A stretch of DNA of 64,000 nucleotides from an uncultured SAR116 cluster alpha proteobacterium (GCA_902558885.1 CACEFQ010000004.1:119533-183532), one strand, 5' to 3'. Shown: positions 45,477 to 56,155, numbered from the stretch's first letter. Made by a program: numbers and translations. The notes: generated by a model not told the origin, from the sequence alone.

Positions 45477-46826
45477 TTACTTTTTTACATAAGGGTTGTT
45501 ACCTTTTCTGAACATTATTCTTATAGGAACTCCTAGTAAATCAAAGGTTTTCGCAATAGATGCCAATAGAAAACGTTTATAACTATTTGGCAAATCATTG
45601 GGACTAGACATAAATAAAGCAAATGTTGGAGGTTTAACATTAACTTGTGTTATATATCTAATATTATTTTGTCTTCCTTTATATAGTGGTGGTGGGTTGT
45701 TCTCTATTATAGTTGATAACCATCTATTCAATTTTCCAGTAGTAATTCTGCTGTTTAATTTTTTTTTAACGTAAATAATTTTGTCAAATAATTTTTCAAT
45801 ACCTTTATTATGAAGACCCGACAAAAATACTATCGGTATATTTTTTATCTGTGATAGAGAAATCCCTAACTGGTTCACAATTTGATTTTTGATTGTATTT
45901 TGATCTTTTACTTTATCCCATTTGTTTGCTCCTATGATAATACCTCTTCCTTCTCCAATTATCATACGAGCAATAGTTAAATCTTGTTTATCTATATTTT
46001 GAGAAGCATCTATAAGTAAAACACAAATATCGCTAAATTTAATAGACTTAAGTGTATCACTAACCATATATTTTTCTAATATTTTTGTTATTTTTGATTT
46101 TCTTCTGAGGCCAGCGGTATCAATTAAACAAAAAGTTTGTTTTTTATAATTCCATTCAATTTCTATAGAATCTCTTGTTATTCCTGCATCAGAACCTGTA
46201 ACTAAACGATTTTCACCAATTATGTTATTTACTAACGTTGATTTTCCAGTATTTGGTCTTCCTATAACACTAACTCTTATTGGAGAGTTTTCTAAATTTA
46301 AAAAAGTTTCATTTTGTTTTATATTTAAATTTTTATTATCTAAATAATCTATCAAAACATCATACAAGTCAGGCAAACCCTCTCCATGTTCTGCAGAGAT
46401 TGGAATAACATTATCAAAACCTAAAGAAGCAGACTCGCTTAAACCAATTAAACCTTTAGAACCTTCACTTTTATTTATTAAAACAACAATTGGTTTATTT
46501 TGCATTTTCAATTTCATTGCAAAAGATTTTTCAATAGGTAAGACGCCCTCCCTACCATCAATAACGAAAAAAATAATATCAGCATCATCAATTGCAAGTT
46601 GGCTCTGCTCTCTTATCTTTAACTCTGTGGCTCCTTTTAAGGTGTCATCAATTCCAGCTGTATCTATCAGTATAAACTCTAAATCAACTAATTTTCCTTG
46701 TCCATACTTCCTATCTCTAGTAACTCCAGGTTGATCATTTACTATTGCTTTTTGTGAAAGAACTAATCGATTAAATAAAGTAGATTTACCAACATTAGGT
46801 CTTCCTACTAATACAATCTTTAACAT
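45477..46826 (-). CDS. der: Double-GTPase ribosome assembly factor Der (EngA)
   Basis: Der helps mature the 50S subunit. 449 residues: G domain 1 with GRPNVGKSTLFNRL (8-21), DTAGID and NKSEG; G domain 2 with GRPNTGKSTLVNNI, DTAGLRRKSKI and NKWDK; then a KH-like domain with the conserved TQVNVKPPTFALFMSSPNDLPNSYKRFL. It is downstream of bamB on the same strand with a 24-base gap, the usual alphaproteobacterial order. Confidence 0.97.
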   Translation of the reverse strand: MLKIVLVGRPNVGKSTLFNRLVLSQKAIVNDQPGVTRDRKYGQGKLVDLEFILIDTAGIDDTLKGATELKIREQSQLAIDDADIIFFVIDGREGVLPIEKSFAMKLKMQNKPIVVLINKSEGSKGLIGLSESASLGFDNVIPISAEHGEGLPDLYDVLIDYLDNKNLNIKQNETFLNLENSPIRVSVIGRPNTGKSTLVNNIIGENRLVTGSDAGITRDSIEIEWNYKKQTFCLIDTAGLRRKSKITKILEKYMVSDTLKSIKFSDICVLLIDASQNIDKQDLTIARMIIGEGRGIIIGANKWDKVKDQNTIKNQIVNQLGISLSQIKNIPIVFLSGLHNKGIEKLFDKIIYVKKKLNSRITTGKLNRWLSTIIENNPPPLYKGRQNNIRYITQVNVKPPTFALFMSSPNDLPNSYKRFLLASIAKTFDLLGVPIRIMFRKGNNPYVKK

Positions 46827-46850
46827 TTTTTAACCTTAAAGTTTAAGACA

Positions 46851-48161
46851 CTATTTATAAGCTAATAACTTTCCCTTTGCAGTGAGAAATAAAATTTTTC
46901 CATCAACTGGAATAGGGGGAATAGACAATTCATCAATCTTTAAAGTATCTATTTCAGTTCCATTATTAGCATTGACAATACTAATTATTCCTTTTTGGTT
47001 GGTAATTAAAACTTTTGAGTCTACTAAAGATGGACCTTTATAGACACTAATCTCTTTTTCTGAAAAAAAAGAGTTTTCATTCACATAAGAAGGATATTGT
47101 TTTTGCCATCTTAACTTTCCAGTATCTGTATCAATAGCTGTTAAAAGTCCCAAATTCCCCATTATAAAAATAGTTTTTCCTGAAATTGAAGGAGTTTCAA
47201 AACCACCAATAGGTATATCCCAAAGCTTTTTAGAACTTTCAAGGTCAAAAGCAGCAGTAAATCCTGATTGAGAAACTAAATATAATTTTCCTTTATAATA
47301 TATAGGGTTAGCTACTATATCACCAGAATGAAAGAGCAATGGTAATTTTTCATTTGAAGATATATTTTCGCTCCATAAAACTTCTCCTGAATTAATTGAA
47401 ATAACAAAAAAAGTTCCACCTGTAGCAGGGACAATTACTTTATTTTTTACAACCAATGGCCTAGCAGTTGTATAAACAGAATTATACTCACTACCTAAAA
47501 AAACATTCCATAAAATTTCACCATTTGTATTGTTAATTGATAAGAATTTACCATCAAAATCACTGACAAAAAGATAATTTTTGTGTGATGTTATACCTCC
47601 CCTAAGAGGAAGATCATTTTTCTTCTTCCATATAACAGTCCCATCAACACCATTAATGGCTAAAAGTTGACGAGAACCATTGTGAGCGAATAATGTAACA
47701 GTATTATTTTTATTATATCTTCCTGAGATAGCTGGAGTTCCAATAATTGTATTTTCTAAATCATTGAAAATTTGTTTTTTCCATATTAATTTGCCATCAT
47801 CAGAATTTATTTTAAACAAATATCCTTTAGTGTTTAACAAATATATATCTGAAGCAAAAAATAAAGGATCTGGCAAGTAAGGATTTCTATCATCAATACT
47901 TTGCTCAGTATTTATTTCCCACCACTTTTTAAAAGGAAAATTAATTTTTGAATTATATAAATTATAAGATTTAGAATTTAAGATTTCATTTAGAACACTT
48001 AAATTCTCAAGTTGAGCATTTCCTCTTTCTTCTTTATTTACAAATGATATTGTGTTTTTAGTTTTAAAGATATTAACAGAATTTGATAGATCTACACTAT
48101 CGTCTTTTGAGCAACCCAAAAGAATTATAAAAGTAAACAAAAGTATGTATTTATTTGGCAT
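46851..48161 (-). CDS. bamB: Outer-membrane assembly lipoprotein BamB (PQQ-like propeller)
   Basis: BamB supports the BAM complex that inserts outer-membrane proteins. The N terminus is a lipoprotein signal (FTFIILLGCSKDD; the lipobox cysteine is at about 17). The rest is an eight-bladed propeller with repeated G.L.W.... elements (TDTGKLRWQK, INSGEVLWSE, NNTNGEILWNV, VDGTVIWKKK). 436 residues. Its start overlaps the end of the YfgM-like gene by 11 bases, and der follows, matching the order seen in E. coli. Confidence 0.92.
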   Translation of the reverse strand: MPNKYILLFTFIILLGCSKDDSVDLSNSVNIFKTKNTISFVNKEERGNAQLENLSVLNEILNSKSYNLYNSKINFPFKKWWEINTEQSIDDRNPYLPDPLFFASDIYLLNTKGYLFKINSDDGKLIWKKQIFNDLENTIIGTPAISGRYNKNNTVTLFAHNGSRQLLAINGVDGTVIWKKKNDLPLRGGITSHKNYLFVSDFDGKFLSINNTNGEILWNVFLGSEYNSVYTTARPLVVKNKVIVPATGGTFFVISINSGEVLWSENISSNEKLPLLFHSGDIVANPIYYKGKLYLVSQSGFTAAFDLESSKKLWDIPIGGFETPSISGKTIFIMGNLGLLTAIDTDTGKLRWQKQYPSYVNENSFFSEKEISVYKGPSLVDSKVLITNQKGIISIVNANNGTEIDTLKIDELSIPPIPVDGKILFLTAKGKLLAYK

Positions 48162-48801
48162 TATTTTTATATATTTTATTGATTAATTCTAATCTATTCT
48201 TTTGTTCAAAACTTATATCAGACCTATTTATTAAGATGTTAAGAGCTTTTTGAGCTTCTTTAATTTTATCAAACTTAATTAATAATAAAACTTCTAATTC
48301 GGCAGCAAGTGCCTGAAGCATACTTGGGCTATTTAATATTGGTTCAAGTAATAATTTTTGTTGGTCAAATGAACTCGAATTATCTTTTAACACGCTTAAA
48401 ATTCTGGATAAATTTCTATAGTAAATATCTATTCTTTCATCATTATAAATAGTTTTATAATTAAGTATCATTTCATCTATTTTACCATTCTGATAATTTG
48501 ATTCAGCCAAACCAAAAAGAGATAAAATACTATATCCGCTTCTGTCATTCTGTGAACTATTTAAAAATAGACTTTGGCTCTCTGAATAATTTTTATCTTC
48601 TAATTTTTCAAGTGCTTGGAAATATTGCTCTGAAATTGTTTCTATTTTCTTTTTATTCCAAGTGATATAAGCTTGGTATGAAACTAATGATATGATGATT
48701 AACAGAATTAAAATGATAATTAATTTTGAATATTTTTTCCAAATTTTAATTAATTGATCTTGTTTTAATTCTTCAGAAACTTCATCAAAAATATCAGCCA
48801 T
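48151..48801 (-). CDS. YfgM-like TPR membrane protein
   Basis: 216 residues: cytoplasmic N terminus MADIFDEVSEELKQDQLIKIWKKYSK, one membrane segment (IIILILLIIISLVSYQAYI, about 29-47), then a periplasmic helical-repeat (TPR-like) domain. E. coli YfgM is a SecYEG/PpiD-associated factor; alphaproteobacterial homologues usually stand, as here, upstream of bamB and der. 11-base overlap with bamB implies coupling. Confidence 0.85.
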   Translation of the reverse strand: MADIFDEVSEELKQDQLIKIWKKYSKLIIILILLIIISLVSYQAYITWNKKKIETISEQYFQALEKLEDKNYSESQSLFLNSSQNDRSGYSILSLFGLAESNYQNGKIDEMILNYKTIYNDERIDIYYRNLSRILSVLKDNSSSFDQQKLLLEPILNSPSMLQALAAELEVLLLIKFDKIKEAQKALNILINRSDISFEQKNRLELINKIYKNNAK

Positions 48802-48936
48802 ATTTCATCCACATCAAAATATTATTAAAATGTAAATATATCTAAACTTATATTAACAAAAGATCAAATGAATATCATTATTATTGGACAATATTATAAA
48901 TAGAAATATAAAATAATTTAAATAGTGGGAATTATG

Positions 48937-49341
48937 ATGAAAATTTTTAAATTAGAAATAAAAAATTCGATTACTTCAAATAATATACCAAATATCAAAA
49001 ATAATACTATAAATATTAAAAAGGCTGAAAAAAGATTTATTTTTTTTTCAAAGTTAGAACTAACATCCATTTTAAATTTATATAGTAAGCAAGTTTCAAA
49101 AGGACATTGGAGAGACTATGCGTTAGACAGTAAAATTGATAATGCTATTTTTTCAATATACAGACATAGTCAAGATAAACCAATGTACCAAATAATAAAA
49201 AATAGTCAAAAAGGATACAGAAACAGACCTAGTTTTTATATCAAAAAAGGTCAAGAAGTTATTAATAAAAGCAAAAGCTTGTTTATAATTTTATCTAATT
49301 TTGAGAAAAAATTAAGTATCAAAAAATTAAGGAACCATTAG
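48937..49341 (+). CDS. DUF2794 family protein
   Basis: About 134 residues. The segment FSKLELTSILNLYSKQVSKGHWRDYALDS followed by AIFSIYRHSQDKPMYQIIKN is the signature of DUF2794, a short family I know mainly from Alphaproteobacteria, with no established function. The track starts at a GTG four codons upstream; two consecutive ATGs follow and the second (48937) sits six bases after a GGGA. Divergent from the YfgM-like gene. Confidence 0.88.
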   Translation: MKIFKLEIKNSITSNNIPNIKNNTINIKKAEKRFIFFSKLELTSILNLYSKQVSKGHWRDYALDSKIDNAIFSIYRHSQDKPMYQIIKNSQKGYRNRPSFYIKKGQEVINKSKSLFIILSNFEKKLSIKKLRNH

Positions 49342-49394
49342 TATAGTTAACAATTAAGATTAAATAAGTAACTTTAATTATCAGGAAAATAAAA

Positions 49395-49607
49395 ATGGAT
49401 AGAAATACATTAAGTAAAATTCAGAATTATCTAAGAACTAGTTTAGGATCAAAGCAATTGAAGGTTGAAGGTAGAGAAAATAAAATAGATTCTGCTGACG
49501 TTACAATTAATGGAGAATTTCTAGGGGTAATTTTTGAAGACAAGGAAGATGAAGATATTTGCTATCACTTTAACATGACTATTTTAGACATTGATCTAAA
49601 AGAATAA
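49395..49607 (+). CDS. DUF3126 family protein
   Basis: A 70-residue protein: helix RNTLSKIQNYLRTSLGSKQLKV, then SADVTINGEFLGVIFEDKEDEDICYHFNMTILDIDL. This is the DUF3126 pattern (KI..YLR..FG......DSAEV..GDEFIGVLFEDDEDG), an alphaproteobacterial family without known function. 53 bases after DUF2794 on the same strand and 4 bases from the convergent gene. Confidence 0.9.
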   Translation: MDRNTLSKIQNYLRTSLGSKQLKVEGRENKIDSADVTINGEFLGVIFEDKEDEDICYHFNMTILDIDLKE

Positions 49608-49611
49608 AATA

Positions 49612-50157
49612 TTAAATAGTTGATAAAACATCAACAACAATTGATTTTATCAATGAAAAATCTAAGGGAAGAGTAAAAAAGCTTAGTACTAATATTGGAA
49701 TTAGCAAAAGAAAAACGAATACCTTAAAACTAAAAAAAGATGAACTATTTACATTATTTTTCTCTACATGTGAATTTTGGATATTTGTTCTTTCAAGCTT
49801 TTCAACTTTGTGAGATAATTCTAAAATCACCTCAACAGCTTCATTGAATTTATTTGCAAGCATTAAGAACTGAGCATCATTATCATTAACAGTGCTAATG
49901 ATATTTTTATTTTTAGATTTATCACTATGGTAGACCTGCTTTTCAGAATGATTGTAAACGGGCTTTGATTCAGATACTACACTTTTGTTATTTACTTTAG
50001 CTTTATCGGAATTTGATTGATTTTGGTTGTCATCTTTAATACTACTTTCAAATTCTGACATTAGATTATTATTTCTAGAATCTATTTTTGTAAACGTAAT
50101 ATTGTTACTCTCTCTCATTTTAAGTATTCTGTTTCTTAAATCTAAACTATCATTCAT
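49612..50157 (-). CDS. Tail-anchored protein with N-terminal LRxRIxKMR motif, unknown
   Basis: 181 residues: N terminus MNDSLDLRNRILKMRESNN, a long low-complexity Asn/Ser/Lys linker, a helical segment (NDNDAQFLMLANKFNEAVEVILELSHKVEKLERT, likely coiled coil about 93-125), and a C-terminal membrane segment (FFSFKVFVFLLLIPILVLSFFTLPL). The start motif matches that of the tail-anchored protein at 38056 (IIDLRDRIEKMR). No family recognised. The two may dock on a common partner. Confidence 0.65.
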   Translation of the reverse strand: MNDSLDLRNRILKMRESNNITFTKIDSRNNNLMSEFESSIKDDNQNQSNSDKAKVNNKSVVSESKPVYNHSEKQVYHSDKSKNKNIISTVNDNDAQFLMLANKFNEAVEVILELSHKVEKLERTNIQNSHVEKNNVNSSSFFSFKVFVFLLLIPILVLSFFTLPLDFSLIKSIVVDVLSTI

Positions 50158-50216
50158 ATTTAATATCCATTAACATAAATTACTAATTATTTACGACTTT
50201 TTTTAAATAGATTTAA

Positions 50217-50504
50217 TTAATCATATTTAAATTTATTAAACCCTTCTTCAATTAAAAGCTGTTTTTTCTTTTGAATTCCACCTTTACCACTATACCCACC
50301 TAATAACCCATCAGATCTAATTACTCTATGACATGGTATTTGAATAATTAACGGATTCTTTGCACATGCATTTGCTACTGCTCTGTAAGAATTAGGCTTA
50401 CCTAAAATACAAGCAATTTCTTTATAGGTTTTAACACTTCCTTTAGGAATTTTTTTTATCTCTTCCCAAACTTTTAATTCGAACTTTGTACCTTTAAGTT
50501 TCAT
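50217..50504 (-). CDS. Methylated-DNA--cysteine methyltransferase (minimal Ogt-type)
   Basis: The 95-residue protein is only the C-terminal DNA-binding methyltransferase domain: VWEEIKKIPKGSVKTYKEIA, NSYRAVANACAKNPLIIQIPCHRVIRSDGLLGGYSGKGG. The acceptor cysteine in PCHRV is present, so it should be a working O6-methylguanine repair protein and not an alkyltransferase-like protein (which has Trp there). The usual N-terminal domain of Ogt/Ada-C (about 80 residues) is missing. Confidence 0.88.
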   Translation of the reverse strand: MKLKGTKFELKVWEEIKKIPKGSVKTYKEIACILGKPNSYRAVANACAKNPLIIQIPCHRVIRSDGLLGGYSGKGGIQKKKQLLIEEGFNKFKYD

Positions 50505-50528
50505 ACTTGTATATTCTTATTTATAATA

Positions 50529-51062
50529 TTAATCCTTTGAAGTGGAATTTATTTCTTTTGATTCGAACTTCATTTTTTTCCACCTTATTCTTTGTTTACT
50601 TATATATTTAAGATATAATTCTTCCTTTTTACCGTACTCAAAACCAACTGTTTTGTTAAGAAAATAACCACCTTCTATTGGAATATTAATATATGAATAT
50701 TCTTCTTTATCTCGTTCTCCTCTTGTAATAAGGTGAGTTTTTTCATTTTCATCAATAATTTTCCAAAAATCTTTTATTTCAAATTTTCGGTCAAGAATTT
50801 CTTTTAAAGTTTCATTAAATGTAACAAACTGATACCTAACAAACTTTTTATTTGCCCTCTTAAATTTAGTTACTTTTTTAAAATTATTTTTTTTATATTC
50901 TTCATAACATTGTTTTGAAATACTTGTTATTCTCATTAAACTATATTCACCAGAAAAAAGAGCTTTTAGAACAACTTTTTTCTTTTCTATTGAGAAATTA
51001 CTATCAAAAATTTGTGAATACAGATTATAAAATTCTTCAGATTTATAGTTCCAAAATCTCAT
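50529..51062 (-). CDS. Uncharacterised basic protein
   Basis: A 177-residue, Lys- and aromatic-rich soluble protein with no signal, membrane segment or motif I know. It begins MRFWNYKSEEFYNLYSQIFDSNF and ends in a charged tail. It is 24 bases upstream of the methyltransferase on the same strand. Next to the guaA-linked region of foreign-looking fragments, it may be accessory. Confidence 0.5.
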   Translation of the reverse strand: MRFWNYKSEEFYNLYSQIFDSNFSIEKKKVVLKALFSGEYSLMRITSISKQCYEEYKKNNFKKVTKFKRANKKFVRYQFVTFNETLKEILDRKFEIKDFWKIIDENEKTHLITRGERDKEEYSYINIPIEGGYFLNKTVGFEYGKKEELYLKYISKQRIRWKKMKFESKEINSTSKD

Positions 51063-51154
51063 ATTAATTTATCTTAATGTACATTAAAAATTTAGTTATT
51101 TAAATAATAAATAGAGTATAATGTTTGAAATTTTATGCAACTTTGTCATGGCTT
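51063..51154. other. Spacer, nothing recognised
   Basis: AT-rich spacer downstream of the truncated frame and upstream of the basic-protein gene. It probably holds that gene's promoter (a TATAAT occurs near 51115 on the other strand), but nothing can be supported. Confidence 0.2.
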
Positions 51155-51307
51155 TTAGTATATATTTAGAATGATTAGTAATATTAAGCTAACAAAGAAT
51201 GCAATTCCTGTTCTAAAATTATTAAAATAATTCCATTTTATTTCAAAATTTCTTCGCTCATCACTCAATTTTTCAAAATTAATTTTATCAACATTAATTT
51301 TAAGGAA
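51155..51307 (-). pseudogene. 5'-truncated membrane-protein fragment at the island border
   Basis: A minus-strand frame of 50 codons without an ATG encodes FEKLSDERRNFEIKWNYFNN followed by a membrane segment (FVSLILLIILNIY) and a stop. It looks like the C-terminal end of a real protein whose 5' part is missing. It begins two bases from the displaced guaA-end repeat (51310-51325), as expected if an insertion or deletion removed the start. A short functional gene starting at the TTG at 51268 cannot be excluded. Confidence 0.4.
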
Positions 51308-51309
51308 TT

Positions 51310-51325
51310 ATTCCCACTCAATAGT
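51310..51325. repeat. Displaced 16-bp copy of the guaA 3' end
   Basis: ATTCCCACTCAATAGT here is identical and in the same orientation as 51775-51790, which encodes the last residues of guaA. The 3' end of guaA is a known integration site for genomic islands. The two copies enclose about 450 bp holding one small gene. An exact 16-base match at this distance is very unlikely by chance. Confidence 0.75.
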
Positions 51326-51371
51326 AAGTCTTACTTAACGCATTGATTATATTGTATTTAATTTTTACTAT

Positions 51372-51398
51372 GTAAGTACTTTGTAAGTTTTTGGTAAG
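51372..51398. repeat. Three GTAAG repeats spaced exactly 11 bp
   Basis: GTAAG starts at 51372, 51383 and 51394 (TGTAAGT, TGTAAGT, GGTAAGG), one helical turn apart. Further copies are at 51324-51328, and inverted copies (CTTAC) at 51330-51334 and 51418-51422. The set lies next to the displaced guaA repeat inside the micro-island. Helically phased short repeats beside a core site resemble integrase arm sites or an operator. Confidence 0.5.
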
Positions 51399-51424
51399 GT
51401 ATTATTTGAAATTTACCCTTACTT

Positions 51425-51706
51425 TTAAAGTGCTAAAAAGTACCGTCCAATACCGTAACAGTAAATAAGAAGAAAAATTAAGTTAACCCATTTTAATTGA
51501 GGTTCTGTTCGTAACCAAGCGCAGTAAATCCAAATCAAACAGAATGGAAAAGACAAAAACATAGTTAGTGGATACCAATCAAAAATAATTGCTATAGCGC
51601 TTAATAAACCAAGCAATAAGGCAATATTTTTTAATAATTTTTCAGTTTTTAGAGAAATTTCAGAAGGAAACAAAAACCTAAAAATTGAATTTACTACACC
51701 ATCCAT
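51425..51706 (-). CDS. Small polytopic membrane protein, island cargo
   Basis: 93 residues: an amphipathic N terminus (VVNSIFRFLFPSEISLKTEKLLK) and three hydrophobic segments (ALLLGLLSAIAIIFDW, MFLSFPFCLIWIYCAW, WVNLIFLLIYCYGIGRYF). It resembles a small alphaproteobacterial membrane family (I recall DUF6552-type proteins) without known function; that naming is tentative. It is the only gene between the two guaA-end repeats and has its own ATG start. Confidence 0.65.
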   Translation of the reverse strand: MDGVVNSIFRFLFPSEISLKTEKLLKNIALLLGLLSAIAIIFDWYPLTMFLSFPFCLIWIYCAWLRTEPQLKWVNLIFLLIYCYGIGRYFLAL

Positions 51707-51772
51707 TTACTTTTTATCCTCTAATTTTTAAACTGTTATAAATAATTTATTGTTTAAAATCAATATGTTATT

Positions 51773-53335
51773 TCATTCCCACTCAATAGTGCCTGGAGGT
51801 TTTGAAGTAATATCATAAGTAACTCTATTGATACCTTTAACGTTATTAATTATTGCTGTTGCGGTTTCACTTAAAAAATCATGTGTAAATGGATAATAAT
51901 CTGCAGTCATACCATCTAATGATGTAACAGCTCTTAATGCACATACATAATCATATGTTCTTGTATCCCCCATTACTCCAACAGTTTTAACTGGCAAAAT
52001 TACTGTAAATGCTTGCCATATTTTATTGTATAGTCCATGTTTTTTTATCTGTTCGATATAAATTGAATCTGCATTTCTTAAAATATTCAATTTTTCATCT
52101 GTAATTTCACCTGGACATCTTATTGCTAACCCTGGCCCAGGAAAAGGATGTCTTTCTATAAAATCATTTGGTATACCAAGTTCTTTTCCCAAAAGCCTGA
52201 CTTCATCTTTAAATAATTCTCTAAGAGGTTCAATTAAATCTAAATTCATTTTTTGTGGTAACCCCCCTACATTATGATGTGATTTTATAGTTACTGATGG
52301 ACCTCCAGAAAAACTTACACTTTCTATAACATCCGGGTATAAAGTTCCCTGAGCAAGAAAGCTAACATCACCAATTTCTGAAGCATGTTTTTCAAATACT
52401 TTAATAAATAATTTGCCAATTATTTTTCGCTTTTTTTCAGGATCTTTAATTCCTTTTAAGCTTGATAGGAAAAGGTTCTTTTCGTTAGCTTCTATTAAAT
52501 TTAGATGATAATGTTCCCTATATAATTTTAAAACTTCTTCACTTTCGTTTTTTCTCATTAAACCATTATTAACATAAATGCATGTTAATTGGTTACCAAT
52601 AGCCTTATTTATAAGTATTGCAGTTACTGAACTATCTACACCACCTGATAATGCACAAATTACTTTATTACCTCCTACTTTCTTTTTTATTTCATCTACT
52701 AATTGTTGAAGATAAGATTGCATGCTCCAATTAAAAGAAAGATTTGATAATTTGAGAAAATTCTTAATTAAGATTTTGCCATTTAATGTATGAATAACTT
52801 CTGGATGGAACTGAACTCCATAAAAATGTTTTTTTTCATTTCCAATTATTGCGAAAGGTGCATTTTCAGAAACACCATATACTTCAAAATCTTTAGGTAT
52901 TGTTGCTACGTGATCACCGTGAGACATCCATACTTCTTCTTTTCCTTCCTTTAAAAATAAACCTTCAAGAAGTTTGATGTTTTTACCTTTGTTGTTTAAT
53001 TTTACATAAGATTTCCCAAATTCTGATGTTCCAGAACCAGAAACAACCGATCCACCTAACATTTGCATCATTATCTGTTGTCCATAACAAATTCCTAAAA
53101 TAGGAACATCTAAATCATAAATATTTGATGGTGGCTTAGGTGCTCTGTCATTTAAAACACTTGCTGGTCCTCCAGAAAGAATAATTGCTTTAGGATTAAA
53201 TTTTTTCAAAAATTCATCATGTACCTTATTAAAGGGATGTATTTCACAATAAACATTTAACTCTCTTAGACGTCTTGCAATTAATTGGGTGACTTGGCTA
53301 CCAAAATCAATAATTAAAACAAATTCATTTTCCAT
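51773..53335 (-). CDS. guaA: GMP synthase (glutamine-hydrolysing)
   Basis: GuaA aminates XMP to GMP. The track starts 23 codons early; the conserved start [22 protein letters not shown] gives the expected 520 residues. Class I amidotransferase Cys is in [13 protein letters not shown] with His and Glu in GVQFHPEV; the ATP-pyrophosphatase loop is [10 protein letters not shown]; the dimerisation domain ends [13 protein letters not shown]. The 3' end is the island attachment site described separately. Same strand as guaB with rsmB between them. Confidence 0.97.
   Translation of the reverse strand: MENEFVLIIDFGSQVTQLIARRLRELNVYCEIHPFNKVHDEFLKKFNPKAIILSGGPASVLNDRAPKPPSNIYDLDVPILGICYGQQIMMQMLGGSVVSGSGTSEFGKSYVKLNNKGKNIKLLEGLFLKEGKEEVWMSHGDHVATIPKDFEVYGVSENAPFAIIGNEKKHFYGVQFHPEVIHTLNGKILIKNFLKLSNLSFNWSMQSYLQQLVDEIKKKVGGNKVICALSGGVDSSVTAILINKAIGNQLTCIYVNNGLMRKNESEEVLKLYREHYHLNLIEANEKNLFLSSLKGIKDPEKKRKIIGKLFIKVFEKHASEIGDVSFLAQGTLYPDVIESVSFSGGPSVTIKSHHNVGGLPQKMNLDLIEPLRELFKDEVRLLGKELGIPNDFIERHPFPGPGLAIRCPGEITDEKLNILRNADSIYIEQIKKHGLYNKIWQAFTVILPVKTVGVMGDTRTYDYVCALRAVTSLDGMTADYYPFTHDFLSETATAIINNVKGINRVTYDITSKPPGTIEWE
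51775..51790. repeat. guaA 3'-end attachment-like repeat
   Basis: These 16 bases encode the end of GuaA (TIEWE) and are repeated exactly at 51310-51325. An element integrating here would keep guaA intact by restoring its end, which explains why the gene is complete and the far copy is only a fragment. Confidence 0.7.
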
Positions 53336-53366
53336 AAAGTAACTTTCTTTTAATAAATTGATTATT

Positions 53367-54697
53367 CTATCTTTTTCTTTGAAACATTGAGATAAAAAAA
53401 CCATCCATTTTGTGAATAGCAGGGTTAATAGTCATACTTTTTTTACCATTATCAAATGGATATTGAAAAGTATTAGTTAAAGATAAATTGTCTTTCCACA
53501 TATTAATCATATCAATTTCAGAAAAATCACTATTAACTGATTTTTTAAATTTTTCAATTTGATCAACTCCCTCTTCAGGTAAGATTGAGCAAGTTACATA
53601 TGCTAACTTACCGCCTGGAGCAACCATAGTTGATCCTTTTAATAGTAAGTCAAATTGAATATTAATTAATTCTACTAACTTTTTTTTATTGAAGTTAAAT
53701 CTTGAGTCAGGACTTCTCGACCATGTTCCAATACCAGAGCATGGAGCATCTATAAGAACTAAGTCAAATTTTTTTTCTAAACCTTTTGTACTCCAGTCTA
53801 TATCAACCAAACGTGTTTCAACATTATGAACTCCAGCTCTCTTTATACGTAAACTTGCCTGTCTTAATCTTTTTTGATTTATATCTAAAGATAAAATTCT
53901 TCCTTTATTTTTCATTATATCTGCCAATATAAGGGATTTGCCACCAGCGCCTGCACATATGTCAGCAACTTGCATTCCTGGTTTTGCACCCAGTATCAAT
54001 GCTGACAATTGAGATGCCTCTCCTTGAATTTCTATATTACCAGACTTAAAGAGTTTATTTCCATTTATAGGAAATCGTTTAAGAAGTCTTATGCCTAGCG
54101 GAGAATATTTACTAATTTTGCATGGCACCTCAATTTCTTTTAATGAATTCAAAATGTCATCTCTAGTTTTATTTTTTAGTATATTTACCCGGAGATCAAC
54201 AAAAGCTTCTTCGTTTAGAGATAAAGCAACATTTTTCCAATCAAGTTTAAAATTTCTTTTTATACTCTTTAATAAAAAATCTGGCAGTTCATAGAACACA
54301 CATTCTGGCATTTCACTGTTAATAAATTTATCGAAATTTAAATATTCTAAAAATTGTAAATTATCATCTTTAAAATTTTTATTTAATTTATTATTCAAGA
54401 AAAAAAATTTTTTAATCTTTTGTAAATCATTTTTGTAATCAACATTTAAAAAAAATAATTCTAAAATTATTTGTCTTTCAAAATTTACTTTAATATTATG
54501 ATTTTTTAAATGCCAATTAATCTTATTTCGATGTTTAATTATGTTCCAAAAACAATTGGATATAAATTTCCTATCTTTTGATCCTATATTTTTATTAGAT
54601 CTGAAATAATTTTGAATTAATTTACTAGCAATTTTAGATCCATGATCAAAAGATTTTAATAGCTCTAATACACATGAAACTCTGTCAGAATCTAACA

Positions 54698-54698
<1 letters not shown>
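53367..54698 (-). CDS. rsmB: 16S rRNA m5C967 methyltransferase (RsmB/NOL1-NOP2 family)
   Basis: 443 residues: N-terminal NusB-like helical domain (about 1-130), then an AdoMet methyltransferase domain with [50 protein letters not shown] and [10 protein letters not shown]; the two cysteines in PC and TCS are the catalytic pair for m5C formation. Its start overlaps the guaB stop by one base (TAATG). The exact target base is inferred from family. Confidence 0.9.

Positions 54699-56155
<1,457 letters not shown>

Noticed and set aside
53336-53404. 23-codon N-terminal extension of guaA in the ORF track
   Set aside because: The conserved protein begins [14 protein letters not shown]; the extension overlaps the rsmB end and gives an abnormal length.
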